From: Halomonas alkalicola
GTDB lineage: Bacteria; Pseudomonadota; Gammaproteobacteria; Pseudomonadales; Halomonadaceae
Length of the DNA: 64,000 nucleotides
NCBI RefSeq assembly: GCF_030704205.1
Contig: NZ_CP131913.1
Span: forward strand, 3,410,001-3,474,000
Direction: 5' to 3'
Under the pieces are notes generated by a model. The model had not been told where the DNA came from. It saw only the letters and a program-made list of their open reading frames with translations, and did not search any database. Shown here one piece after another: positions 35,728 to 43,081 of the stretch; the first letter of the stretch is position 1; each line of letters begins with the position of its first letter. The position numbers were made by a program, and so were the translations under genes.

Positions 35728-35972
35728 GCTCTTGGCGTAAAGGCTTATTCACGTCAAGTTCAGCGTAACTTTCCTGATTTTGGATTCGGCTAAACTACTA
35801 AGCTGCGTGTGTTGGCGACGATATATGAGGTTTAGCCGAACGTCCGCTCTTGGCCGAAACCTGACATCGCCACCCTGCAATGGCTTCGCCGATTTGGTGA
35901 AGCCGGATTATCAAGTCGTGGGAACAATGAGGATCCGCCCACGATTTGCGAATACCCAGCATCCGCTTGTTC
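35728..35972. other. Intergenic region after the antiporter gene
   Basis: 245 bp without a recognisable gene. Holds dispersed motif copy C. It marks the transition from AT-richer DNA back to the GC-rich chr genes. Confidence 0.5.
35842..35861 (-). repeat. Dispersed motif, copy C
   Basis: Reads GGTTTCGGCCAAGAGCGGAC on the minus strand; 16 of 20 positions match copy A. Confidence 0.6.
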
Positions 35973-36950
35973 TCAAGCACTGCCATGTACACCTGTATAG
36001 GCCTGGTAGGCGTCGTCCAACAGCATGCCCACATGAGCAAGCAGGGCGTCATCATCCGGGCAGCGCTCCCGGGCGCCGCTCAACATCAGCTTCAGCCCGG
36101 CCGCCTCGGGCACGGGAGCGCCTCCGACGTCCAGGTAGTGCACCAGTTCCCCGAGCCTGACCAGCGCACCATCCGCCACCAGCCCGAACCTCGCCAGCAA
36201 CACTTCGAAGGTCACCTTGTCGTCGGCATGGGTGAAGGCGGCCCCGTCGAAATCGAACCCCAGCGCCTCCGGCGGACATTGCGCCGGGCTCTCCAGCCAC
36301 AGGAAGCGCGCCTCGGGGTCGATGAAGCGCTGGATCAACCAGGCCGACGCCACACGATCCACCCACAGGTGACGACGGGTAGCCCACAGTCGGCCGCGAA
36401 AGGCGCTTCGATCCAGAGCGGTAATCCCGGCACGGGTGGCCTTGGGCTCGTCGGGCACGAAGCAGCGGTTGTAGGTGGCCTCGGCGTCTGCCAGGGCCAT
36501 GACGGCTCGCTCTCTGATGGTCCCCGGAAAGAAATCGATCTCGACGGTCGCCTGCAAGCGCCGCTGCAGCTGAAGAAGCCGGCGCTGCGCCTCACGTTCC
36601 TCCAGGCTGGGACACTCCTGCTGCCAACTGGCGACGGCCTCGAGCAACTCCTGATACTCCGAATCCCGGTCGAAGAGGGCGGGCAACACCTCCGTTGTCT
36701 CCAGGCGCGTTTCGTCCACCTCGATCAGCAGGGACTTGCCGCCTAGGGCCTGGATGGCATCGGCCTGGTGGTGCAGCGCCCGGTATCGCGATGGGCCTGC
36801 CGGCAACAGGTAGACACCGTCACGCAGCACGGCCGCACCCATGCCGCGCAAGGCCCGCCAGAGCCGCATGCGCGTGCTGCCCGCCCGCCCGCTCAGGCTC
36901 ATGACCAGTATCAGCCAGCGTCTTTCGTCGTCTACCATGTCATCTATCAT
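35973..36950 (-). CDS. chrB: Chromate resistance protein ChrB
   Basis: 325 aa. The N-terminal half (RWLILVMSLSGRAGSTRMRLWRALRGMGAAVLRDGVYLLP) and the C-terminal half (LWATRRHLWVDRVASAWLIQRFIDPEARFLWLESP, FDFDGAAFTHADDKVTFEVLLARFGL) correspond to the two parts of ChrB. ChrB is a chromate-sensing regulator and accessory protein for the ChrA efflux pump. It is divergent from chrA instead of being co-transcribed as in classical chrBA operons; the 70-bp spacer has inverted repeats. Either ATG 36950 or 36938 could be the start. Confidence 0.87.
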   Translation of the reverse strand: MIDDMVDDERRWLILVMSLSGRAGSTRMRLWRALRGMGAAVLRDGVYLLPAGPSRYRALHHQADAIQALGGKSLLIEVDETRLETTEVLPALFDRDSEYQELLEAVASWQQECPSLEEREAQRRLLQLQRRLQATVEIDFFPGTIRERAVMALADAEATYNRCFVPDEPKATRAGITALDRSAFRGRLWATRRHLWVDRVASAWLIQRFIDPEARFLWLESPAQCPPEALGFDFDGAAFTHADDKVTFEVLLARFGLVADGALVRLGELVHYLDVGGAPVPEAAGLKLMLSGARERCPDDDALLAHVGMLLDDAYQAYTGVHGSA

Positions 36951-36952
36951 CG

Positions 36953-36987
36953 TTGTACATGTAACATCTGTGTTATACGCTCTACAA
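36953..36987. promoter_or_regulatory. Inverted repeats between chrB and chrA, candidate ChrB operator
   Basis: Outer arms TTGTA and TACAA and inner arms GTAACA and TGTTAT surround TCTG, giving a nearly symmetric 35-bp AT-rich element in the spacer of the divergent genes. Its position suits control of both promoters, probably by ChrB. Confidence 0.5.
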
Positions 36988-37020
36988 TATCATGCCGCCA
37001 TCGTCTTCGTGAGAGTGTAC

Positions 37021-38397
37021 ATGCCCCCCGTCAATGAAACGCCCCACCAGGTTCCCTTTCGCGAGGCCGTGATGGTCTGGCTGCGCGTGGCCATGCTCAG
37101 CTTCGGCGGCCCCGCCGGCCAGATCGCCGTGATGCATCGCATCCTGGTCGAGGAGAAGAAATGGATCGGCGAGCGGCGTTTCCTGCACGCCCTCAACTAC
37201 TGCATGATGCTGCCGGGGCCGGAGGCCCAGCAGCTGGCGATCTACATCGGCTGGCTGATGCACCGTACCAGGGGCGGCCTGGTCGCCGGCTGTCTCTTCG
37301 TGCTGCCCGGTTTCATCGCCATCCTGGCGTTGAGCTACCTCTATGCCACGCTGGGCAACGTGGGCCTGGTGGAAGGGCTGTTCTTCGGCCTGAAGGCCGC
37401 CGTGCTGGCGGTGGTGCTCAATGCGGTGGTGCGGATCGGCAAGCGGGCACTCAGGAACCGGATCATGCTGGGCCTCGCGGCGGCGGCCTTCGTGGCGATC
37501 TTCTTCTTCGATATCGCCTTTCCGTTGATCATCCTGAGTGCTGCCCTGCTGGGCTACTGGGGCGGCAAGCGCGGCATGGCAGCGTTCCAGGTAGGGGGGG
37601 GCCACGGCGATGGCAATGCCCCGGGCCTGAGCGACCGCGACTCGCTGCTCGGTGAGGGGCTTCCGGCCCATGCCCGGCCCAACCGCCGCTGGTCACTGCG
37701 CATCTCGGCGACCTTCCTGCTGCTGTGGCTGACGCCGGTGGCGCTGCTGCTGATTACCCTGGGGGGTGAGAACGTCTTCAGCCAGATCGCCACCTTCTTC
37801 AGCAAGATGGCCGTGGTGACCTTCGGCGGCGCCTATGCGGTGCTCGGCTACGTGACCCAGGAGGCGGTCCAGAACTACGGTTGGCTGGCCCCCGGGGAGA
37901 TGCTGGATGGCCTGGGGATGGCCGAGACCACGCCGGGGCCGCTGATTCAGGTGGTGCAGTTCGTCGGTTTCATGGGTGCCTTCCGCGAAGCCACCGGGCT
38001 CGACCCGATGCTGGCGGCGACGCTCGCGGCAGTGCTCACCACCTGGGTGACCTTCGTGCCCTGCTTCCTGTGGATCTTCCTCGGCGCGCCCTACGTGGAG
38101 CGCCTGCGCGACAACCGGGCCCTGACTGCGGCGCTGTCGGCCATCACGGCGGCGGTGGTGGGCGTGATCTTGAACCTGGCGATCTGGTTCGGTCTTCACG
38201 TGATCTTCGCCGAGGTCGAGGAGCGGCATGCCCTGGGGGCCCGCCTGCTGATCCCGCAGCTCGGCACCCTCGACCCCCTGGCCCTGCTGCTGGCCGCCGG
38301 CGCCATGGTCGCCATCTTTCACTTCAAGGTCGGCATGCTCAAGGTGCTGGGAAGCTGTGCGCTGCTTGGTGTGCTGGCCTCCCTGGTCCTCTTCTAG
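37021..38397 (+). CDS. chrA: Chromate efflux transporter ChrA
   Basis: 458 aa, long-chain CHR family with two homologous halves and ten or more membrane helices. Family motifs: LSFGGPAGQIAVMHR in half one, CMMLPGPEAQQLAIYIGWLMH, and VTFGGAYAVLGYVTQEAV and AETTPGPLIQVVQFVGF in half two. It exports chromate from the cytoplasm, driven by proton motive force. Start at the ATG of MPPVNETPHQ; upstream codons overlap the operator region and lack family similarity. Divergent from chrB. Confidence 0.92.
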   Translation: MPPVNETPHQVPFREAVMVWLRVAMLSFGGPAGQIAVMHRILVEEKKWIGERRFLHALNYCMMLPGPEAQQLAIYIGWLMHRTRGGLVAGCLFVLPGFIAILALSYLYATLGNVGLVEGLFFGLKAAVLAVVLNAVVRIGKRALRNRIMLGLAAAAFVAIFFFDIAFPLIILSAALLGYWGGKRGMAAFQVGGGHGDGNAPGLSDRDSLLGEGLPAHARPNRRWSLRISATFLLLWLTPVALLLITLGGENVFSQIATFFSKMAVVTFGGAYAVLGYVTQEAVQNYGWLAPGEMLDGLGMAETTPGPLIQVVQFVGFMGAFREATGLDPMLAATLAAVLTTWVTFVPCFLWIFLGAPYVERLRDNRALTAALSAITAAVVGVILNLAIWFGLHVIFAEVEERHALGARLLIPQLGTLDPLALLLAAGAMVAIFHFKVGMLKVLGSCALLGVLASLVLF

Positions 38398-38731
38398 TCA
38401 ACGCCGATACTGTATGGCGGGTTTCGCCCCATGGCAGTATGTCTTCCTTCCGCCTGTGTCGTCTCACGATGGCCATCTCACATGATGGCCGTCGAGGACG
38501 ACATTGTGCCAATGCCGGCCTGCTGCCTGTCGACTTCTCCCTTTCGACTTTTCCCTGAGCGGGAAGTCTGCGTCGGGTCCGGCCTGGGAGGAGGTGGGCG
38601 GCGGCTGTCGTGCCGCCCGCTCGCGCTGGCGTAGAACGCCCTGGCTCATCGAGGCGCTCCCTGGCTTAAGGTCGGCGCCGTCGGCCATCAGTGCCACACT
38701 GACACCGACCATCCTTCGACGGAGAGTGCCC
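38398..38731. other. Intergenic region after chrA with two hairpins
   Basis: No gene recognised in 334 bp. A hairpin TACTG...CAGTA (about 38408-38440) may end chrA transcription, and GGCCATC-TCACAT-GATGGCC (38471-38490) is a second, perfect 7-bp stem. GGAGAG at 38721 is the ribosome-binding site of the next gene. Confidence 0.5.
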
Positions 38732-39091
38732 ATGAGCAACGGACCCTACGGGCAGATCGCCTGCGGCTGCGGTGCGCTATCGCTGCTGGTATGCGGCGCC
38801 CCCCTGGCTCTCGGCGAAGACGCCGAGGGCGAGGCGGTGGCCTTCTGGCCGCTCTCGGCCATCCAGATCGGCCAGGGGGCCGATGAGCTCGAGCTGTTGA
38901 TGGAAGCGCGCGGTGGCGAGGCCTGGCGCTGCGGGCGCTGCGACGAGCGCCTGCTGCACGGCGATGACGAGGCCGGCGTGGCGGTGCTGGCGGGGATTCC
39001 GGAGGATAGCGACGGGCCCGGCGTGGCGTTGACGGCAGCGCAGCGGCGCCGCCTCGAGGCGCTGGGCTATCGAGTTCTGGCGGGAAGGTAA
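38732..39091 (+). CDS. Hypothetical exported protein
   Basis: 119 aa with a signal-peptide-like N terminus (IACGCGALSLLVCGAPLALG; cleavage probably after ALG). The mature part is acidic and contains a CGRCDERLL Cys pair in the middle. GGAGAG lies 6 bases upstream of the ATG. No family recognised. It converges with the next gene over a perfect hairpin. Confidence 0.55.
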   Translation: MSNGPYGQIACGCGALSLLVCGAPLALGEDAEGEAVAFWPLSAIQIGQGADELELLMEARGGEAWRCGRCDERLLHGDDEAGVAVLAGIPEDSDGPGVALTAAQRRRLEALGYRVLAGR

Positions 39092-39115
39092 CAGGGGAGG
39101 CGGCGCCTCCCCTGT
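39091..39115. terminator. Bidirectional hairpin between convergent genes
   Basis: ACAGGGGAGGC and GCCTCCCCTGT form a perfect 11-bp stem around GGC, starting on the last base of the stop codon of the + strand gene and ending 4 bp from the stop of the minus-strand gene. No T tract, so termination efficiency is uncertain. Confidence 0.6.
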
Positions 39116-39119
39116 GGGG

Positions 39120-39722
39120 TCAGGCGCTGCGCAGGTCGCAGCTGACCGCCGGGTTGAAGGGCTCGAGGTTGCCGCTGGGGTTGGTGCGGAACCAGACGTG
39201 CTGGTCGTAGTGGGGCTCGAAGCCGTGAGCCTGGTCGCCGGGGATGGCCGGGTCATCGGCCATGTAGTCCCAGGTGCGGCCCAGGAAGCTCGGCGGCTCG
39301 CTGTGGCCGGCCTCCTGCCAGGCCCGGGCGAACACCAGGTTCTCGACGCCCACCAGCACCATGGATCCGTCCGCCTGGGGTTCGTAGAGCAGGATGGCGG
39401 GCTCCATGAAGTCGGTATGGGTGCCGGTGCCGTCCACCCGCGGTTCGGTGGCGGTGATGCCGAGCAGGTCGGGGCGCATGTAGTGGATGCCCATGTGTCC
39501 GAGTTCCGGCGGCAGGCCGTGCCCGCCGGCCTTTACGCACTCGCCGGAGGGATCGGGGATGTAGCCCTCGGCCAGCGCCACGTTCACGTCCGTGAAGCGT
39601 TCCACCGCCGCACGGATCGCCTCTATCGTTTCGGCAACGTCATCGGCCTGGCCGCTGGCGGCAGGCAGGCCTGCGGCGGCGAAGCCCAGCACGACGATGC
39701 CACTCCACAGGATATTACGCAT
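39120..39722 (-). CDS. Conserved hypothetical periplasmic/secreted protein
   Basis: 200 aa. A clear signal peptide (MRNILWSGIVVLGFAAAGLPAASG, cut near ASG-QA). The mature protein has many conserved-looking His and aromatic residues: GLPPELGHMGIHYMRPDLL, VDGTGTHTDF, ENLVFARAWQEAGH, FEPHYDQHVWFRTNPSG, and ends FNPAVSCDL with a Cys that could pair with that in GECVKAGGHG. The HxxxH-like spacing suggests a metal-binding site. I recognise the pattern from uncharacterised proteins only. Single gene. Confidence 0.65.
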   Translation of the reverse strand: MRNILWSGIVVLGFAAAGLPAASGQADDVAETIEAIRAAVERFTDVNVALAEGYIPDPSGECVKAGGHGLPPELGHMGIHYMRPDLLGITATEPRVDGTGTHTDFMEPAILLYEPQADGSMVLVGVENLVFARAWQEAGHSEPPSFLGRTWDYMADDPAIPGDQAHGFEPHYDQHVWFRTNPSGNLEPFNPAVSCDLRSA

Positions 39723-39966
39723 CGGGGTCTCCTCCGGGTCATGTCGTGGCGCGGGAAGTCACGACCTCGGCCCCTGCGCCGGGCGGCGAGGGGCCGAGAG
39801 ATATGGGGTGGGTCACCTTGATCATAGCCGGCGGGGGAGGGAGGCAGCGGGTGGTTACGCTAGGGTACCCGGCATCAGCCGGGCGGGCTGTGCGGGCTGA
39901 TCGGCCTAGGTCCGCATCACGGTGCCGCGGCCACGGTGGCTCTCAAAAGAGGCGTTACGAAAGGCG

Positions 39967-40374
39967 TTACGAGAGGCGTTTCCAGCCGTGGAGCAGGTAG
40001 CGGGTGGCGCTCTGCCAGCGAGAGGGGGCGGCGGGCACCGGCGCCTTGGCCAGGGCGTCGATGGCCCGCTGAAGGGCCTCGAGGATGGCGTCCAGGTGGC
40101 GGTGGCAGAGGGTGCTGTCGAGGCCGCCGGGGCAGCGGGAAAGGAGCTGGTCGCAGGCCTCTCGGGCGCTCTCGAGGGCCTCATGGGCGTCGGCGGGCAG
40201 CGTCGGCTCCTCGCTGCAGGCCGTGAGTTCGCGGCAGAGCATGCCGAGCATCCGGGTGTCGAGCCAGCAGGGCAGGCCGTCTTCGGCCTTGCCGGCCATG
40301 GACTCCTTGATGGCGCGGAAGGAGCCCCGCAGGAAGACGGCGGTGTAGTACGCCTTGGGGCGCTCTGTACTCAT
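39967..40374 (-). CDS. Hypothetical cytoplasmic protein
   Basis: 135 aa, helical, no signal peptide or membrane segment (MSTERPKAYYTAVFLRGSFRAIKESMAG). Five Cys residues are spread over the first 95 positions. The last codons overlap a short direct repeat (GGCGTTACGA twice). A 10-bp-armed palindrome 25 bp upstream of the start may regulate it. Function unknown. Confidence 0.55.
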   Translation of the reverse strand: MSTERPKAYYTAVFLRGSFRAIKESMAGKAEDGLPCWLDTRMLGMLCRELTACSEEPTLPADAHEALESAREACDQLLSRCPGGLDSTLCHRHLDAILEALQRAIDALAKAPVPAAPSRWQSATRYLLHGWKRLS

Positions 40375-40399
40375 GGGGTGCCCGTGCTGTCGTTCAAGT

Positions 40400-40429
40400 G
40401 AGAATGCATATCAACTGTGATGCATTTTC
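40400..40429. promoter_or_regulatory. Palindrome upstream of the hypothetical gene (Fur-box-like?)
   Basis: GAGAATGCAT and ATGCATTTTC form an inverted repeat with 9 of 10 pairs around a 10-bp centre. The left half, GAGAATGCATATCA, partly resembles a Fur box. It lies between the start of the 135-aa gene and the stop of the upstream HTH gene, where a promoter is expected. Confidence 0.4.
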
Positions 40430-40430
40430 A

Positions 40431-40748
40431 TCATTGGGTCAATGCCGGGTCTAGCGGCGGGTAGCCCAGCGCCTGACGCAGCGCCTCGGCATGGGCGGCG
40501 ACCCAGTCCGGGTCGATCGGGCCCCAGTCGCGGATGACGTAGGCGCCGATGTTGTGGCGTGCCCCTTCCTCGTGCTCGAACTCGCAGGCGATATCCAGCT
40601 CGCCCAGGGCGGAGAGGGTGTCCTGGGCGGTGCGCCGCGGCATGCCGGTGGCGGCCGTCACCGCCGGGATGCTGGCGATCCCCCGGGACACCAGGTAGGC
40701 CACGTAGAGGCGGCGGTAGAGGCTGGATCGGGTCTTGCTGAGTGTCAT
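40431..40748 (-). CDS. Winged-helix (HTH_47-like) DNA-binding regulator
   Basis: 105 aa: LYRRLYVAYLVSRGIASIPAVTAATGMPRRTAQDTLSALGELDI is a winged helix-turn-helix in which GMPRRTAQDTLSAL is the recognition helix. It ends with the conserved-looking YVIRDWGPIDPDW. GAGG lies 5 bases upstream of the ATG. Such small regulators are frequent in Halomonas- and Pseudomonas-like genomes; target unknown. Confidence 0.7.
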   Translation of the reverse strand: MTLSKTRSSLYRRLYVAYLVSRGIASIPAVTAATGMPRRTAQDTLSALGELDIACEFEHEEGARHNIGAYVIRDWGPIDPDWVAAHAEALRQALGYPPLDPALTQ

Positions 40749-40779
40749 GGGGCCTCGCGTCTTGGGGGGGTATCTCGGG

Positions 40780-41853
40780 TCACATTCGTACGCGGTCGAA
40801 CTCGCGGCGGAAGTACATCTCCAGGCGCAGGTCCAGCGCCCAGCGCGGTTCGCGGTCCGCCTCGCGGGGGAAGTGCAGGGCGGGGGCCACGTCCAGGAAG
40901 AGGATGCCGCGGTGCAGGTCGCGGCGGTAGCGGGTCTGCAGGTAGGTGTCCTCGATGCGCGGGTTCGAACCGCTCTCGCCCAGCGCCACGGCGCTGTAGC
41001 GGATCGCCCGGCGGCGGTCGATGCGCCGGTTGAGCTCCACCGCCTCGCTGAACTCCAGGGTATCGACCACCTCGCGCCACTGCACGTTGGTGATGAAGCG
41101 CAGGTGGCGGTTCTCGTCCACGGGGCGGCCGATGTCCCAGCGGGTGCGGGCGGAGTAGCCGTCCTTGTTGAACCAGGAGAGGCGGTTGTCGCTCTCCAGC
41201 TGCCAGGGCCCGTCGTTGAGGGTCCAGAGGCGCTGGGTGATCACCCGGGCGTAGGGGTCCAGCGGCAGCCGCACGCGAATGCCGGCGCCGACCTGGGTGT
41301 TCCACTGCTCGCTCTTGTCGCGGCGCCCCAGGCGGTTCAGGCCGATGCGCAGGCTCTCCACGCCGCTGATGCGGTCATCCACCAGCTGGTTGTCCTGCTC
41401 GGCCAGGGTGCCCTGGGTCTCCTCCGGCTCGCTCTCGATGACCAGCCGCAAGCGCTCCTCGGTGGTGGGCAGGTCGAGGCGGAAGCGGGCGCCGATGTCC
41501 TGCTGGAAGGCATCGCCCTCCTTCCAGCGCCAGCCCTGGCTGATCCTGAGGTAGGAGTCGTTCTCGATGCTCAGGGCGTCGGTGGTGCCGAAGAAGCCGT
41601 CGATGCGCCGCGAGGTGGTCTCGACCCAGCGGGAGACGTTCTCGTGCAGCGGCTCGATCCGTTCGTTGGCCCAGGGGGGCAGGTCGCTGTCATCCTCCGG
41701 GAGGCCCTCGGCATCGGGCTCGCCGTCGCCGCCTTCCGGCATCTCGACGGCGCCGAGCTCATCGTCGAGCCAACCGCCCATGGGGGCCGGGGCGGTGTCG
41801 GCGTGGGCGCCCAGGGCGGCGCAGGCCGCCTGCGCGATCAGGACCTTTCTCAT
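40780..41853 (-). CDS. Hypothetical outer-membrane or envelope protein
   Basis: 357 aa. Short signal peptide (MRKVLIAQAACAALGAHA). A Pro/Glu/Asp-rich segment (20-60) is followed by a long region of alternating hydrophobic/polar residues with repeated aromatic ends (IENDSYLRISQGWRW, GARFRLDLP, QVGAGIRVRLP, DNRLSWFNKDGY, LRFITNVQWRE) and a terminal LEMYFRREFDRVRM. This is the pattern of beta-strands of a small barrel. No named family recognised. GGGGGAG precedes the start. Confidence 0.6.
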   Translation of the reverse strand: MRKVLIAQAACAALGAHADTAPAPMGGWLDDELGAVEMPEGGDGEPDAEGLPEDDSDLPPWANERIEPLHENVSRWVETTSRRIDGFFGTTDALSIENDSYLRISQGWRWKEGDAFQQDIGARFRLDLPTTEERLRLVIESEPEETQGTLAEQDNQLVDDRISGVESLRIGLNRLGRRDKSEQWNTQVGAGIRVRLPLDPYARVITQRLWTLNDGPWQLESDNRLSWFNKDGYSARTRWDIGRPVDENRHLRFITNVQWREVVDTLEFSEAVELNRRIDRRRAIRYSAVALGESGSNPRIEDTYLQTRYRRDLHRGILFLDVAPALHFPREADREPRWALDLRLEMYFRREFDRVRM

Positions 41854-41923
41854 CCGTGGGCTCCCCCTCAGTTCCTGATAGCAGTCTATCCATGAACCCC
41901 GTTGAAGTCGCGAACTGCGGGCG

Positions 41924-43000
41924 CTAGCGGCAGAGGGCGTCGCGGGCTTCGGCCTGGGTCACCTCGTGGCCGGAGGGCAGTGCCGCCGCGGGGTCGAGCA
42001 GCCAGGCGGCCAGGTCGGCCTCGGTGCGCTCGCGCCGGGTGTAGCGGGTCAGCATGTGGTAGCCCCCCGGATAGAGTGCCAGGCGCCACGCGGGGGCGTC
42101 GGTGTCCTGCGCGGGCAGGCGTTCGAGCAGGGCGCAGGCGGCCTCGGCGGGAATCACCTCATCCGCGTCGCCGTAGAGGATCAGGGCGGGCCCCGGCAGC
42201 CGCTCGGCGGCGTTCAGGGCCAGGCTCATGGTCTCGCTGACGCCATGCAGAGTGTCGACCCGGGCGCTGCGCAGGATCAGCGGGTCGCGGGCCAGGCGCG
42301 CCATGATCTCGGGGTCGTCGGTGGGCTCGATGCCGAGCCGGCGCACGCTGCTGGCCGAGAAGCTGACCGAGGGGATGAGCCGCACGCCGAGCCACAGGCT
42401 GGCGCGCTGGTACCAGGGCATGGCCTCGAACCCCCACACCGCCGGGGCGATCAGCACGCTGCCGGCCACCGGCGGCGGGTCGTCCGCGAGGGTCAGCAGC
42501 ACCACTGCGGCGCCCATGCTCTTGCCCACCAGGGTGAGGGGCGTGTCGGGGTGGCGCGCCTGCAGCAGCGCGACCAGGTGGTGAACATCGGCCACCAGCC
42601 GCCGGTGACCGGGCCAGATCCGCCGCTGAGCGGTGAGGCCGAAGCCGCGCTGATCGAAGGCGTAGGTGGCGATGCCGTGGGGAGCGAGCGCCTCGGCCAT
42701 GACGTCGAAGCTGCCGCCGTGGTCGTTGAAGCCGTGGACCGCCAGCACCAGGGCGCGGGGCGCCTGGGCAGGCTCGCCCTCGGCGGGCCAGTGCCGCAGC
42801 GGCAGGCGGTAGCCGTCCTCGGCGATCGCCCAGTCGGGCTCCAGGCGCACGGTATCCGGGCCGGGCCCGGGCTGCTGGAGCATCGCCTGGCCGCAGCCGC
42901 TCAGCAGCAGGGCGCCGAGCACGAGCAGGGCTCGCCGCAGGGCCGGGTGCAGAGAAGGGGGTAGAGAAAGACACAGCGCGGGGCGCGGGCGTGCGGGCAT
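41924..43000 (-). CDS. Lipoprotein alpha/beta-hydrolase (monoacylglycerol lipase/lysophospholipase type)
   Basis: 358 aa from the ATG of MPARPRPA, preceded by GGAGAG at 5 bases. Signal peptide with lipobox LLLSGCGQ, so attached to a membrane by acylated Cys. Hydrolase core: VHGFNDHGGSF (oxyanion), AFDQRGFGLT, nucleophile GKSMGAAVV, an Asp in YGDADEVIP and His in PGGYHMLTRY. Serine-hydrolase-22-type folds such as this cut monoacylglycerols or lysophospholipids. Its promoter region has been entered by IS1182 copy 2, 78 bp upstream. Confidence 0.8.
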   Translation of the reverse strand: MPARPRPALCLSLPPSLHPALRRALLVLGALLLSGCGQAMLQQPGPGPDTVRLEPDWAIAEDGYRLPLRHWPAEGEPAQAPRALVLAVHGFNDHGGSFDVMAEALAPHGIATYAFDQRGFGLTAQRRIWPGHRRLVADVHHLVALLQARHPDTPLTLVGKSMGAAVVLLTLADDPPPVAGSVLIAPAVWGFEAMPWYQRASLWLGVRLIPSVSFSASSVRRLGIEPTDDPEIMARLARDPLILRSARVDTLHGVSETMSLALNAAERLPGPALILYGDADEVIPAEAACALLERLPAQDTDAPAWRLALYPGGYHMLTRYTRRERTEADLAAWLLDPAAALPSGHEVTQAEARDALCR

Positions 43001-43081
43001 GGGGCTCTCCGGTCCGAGTCCCTTGATCATACCCCCGGGGCGGCGCCGGGTTTCACCCCTTCGGTCACTCGCCTACCCTAG

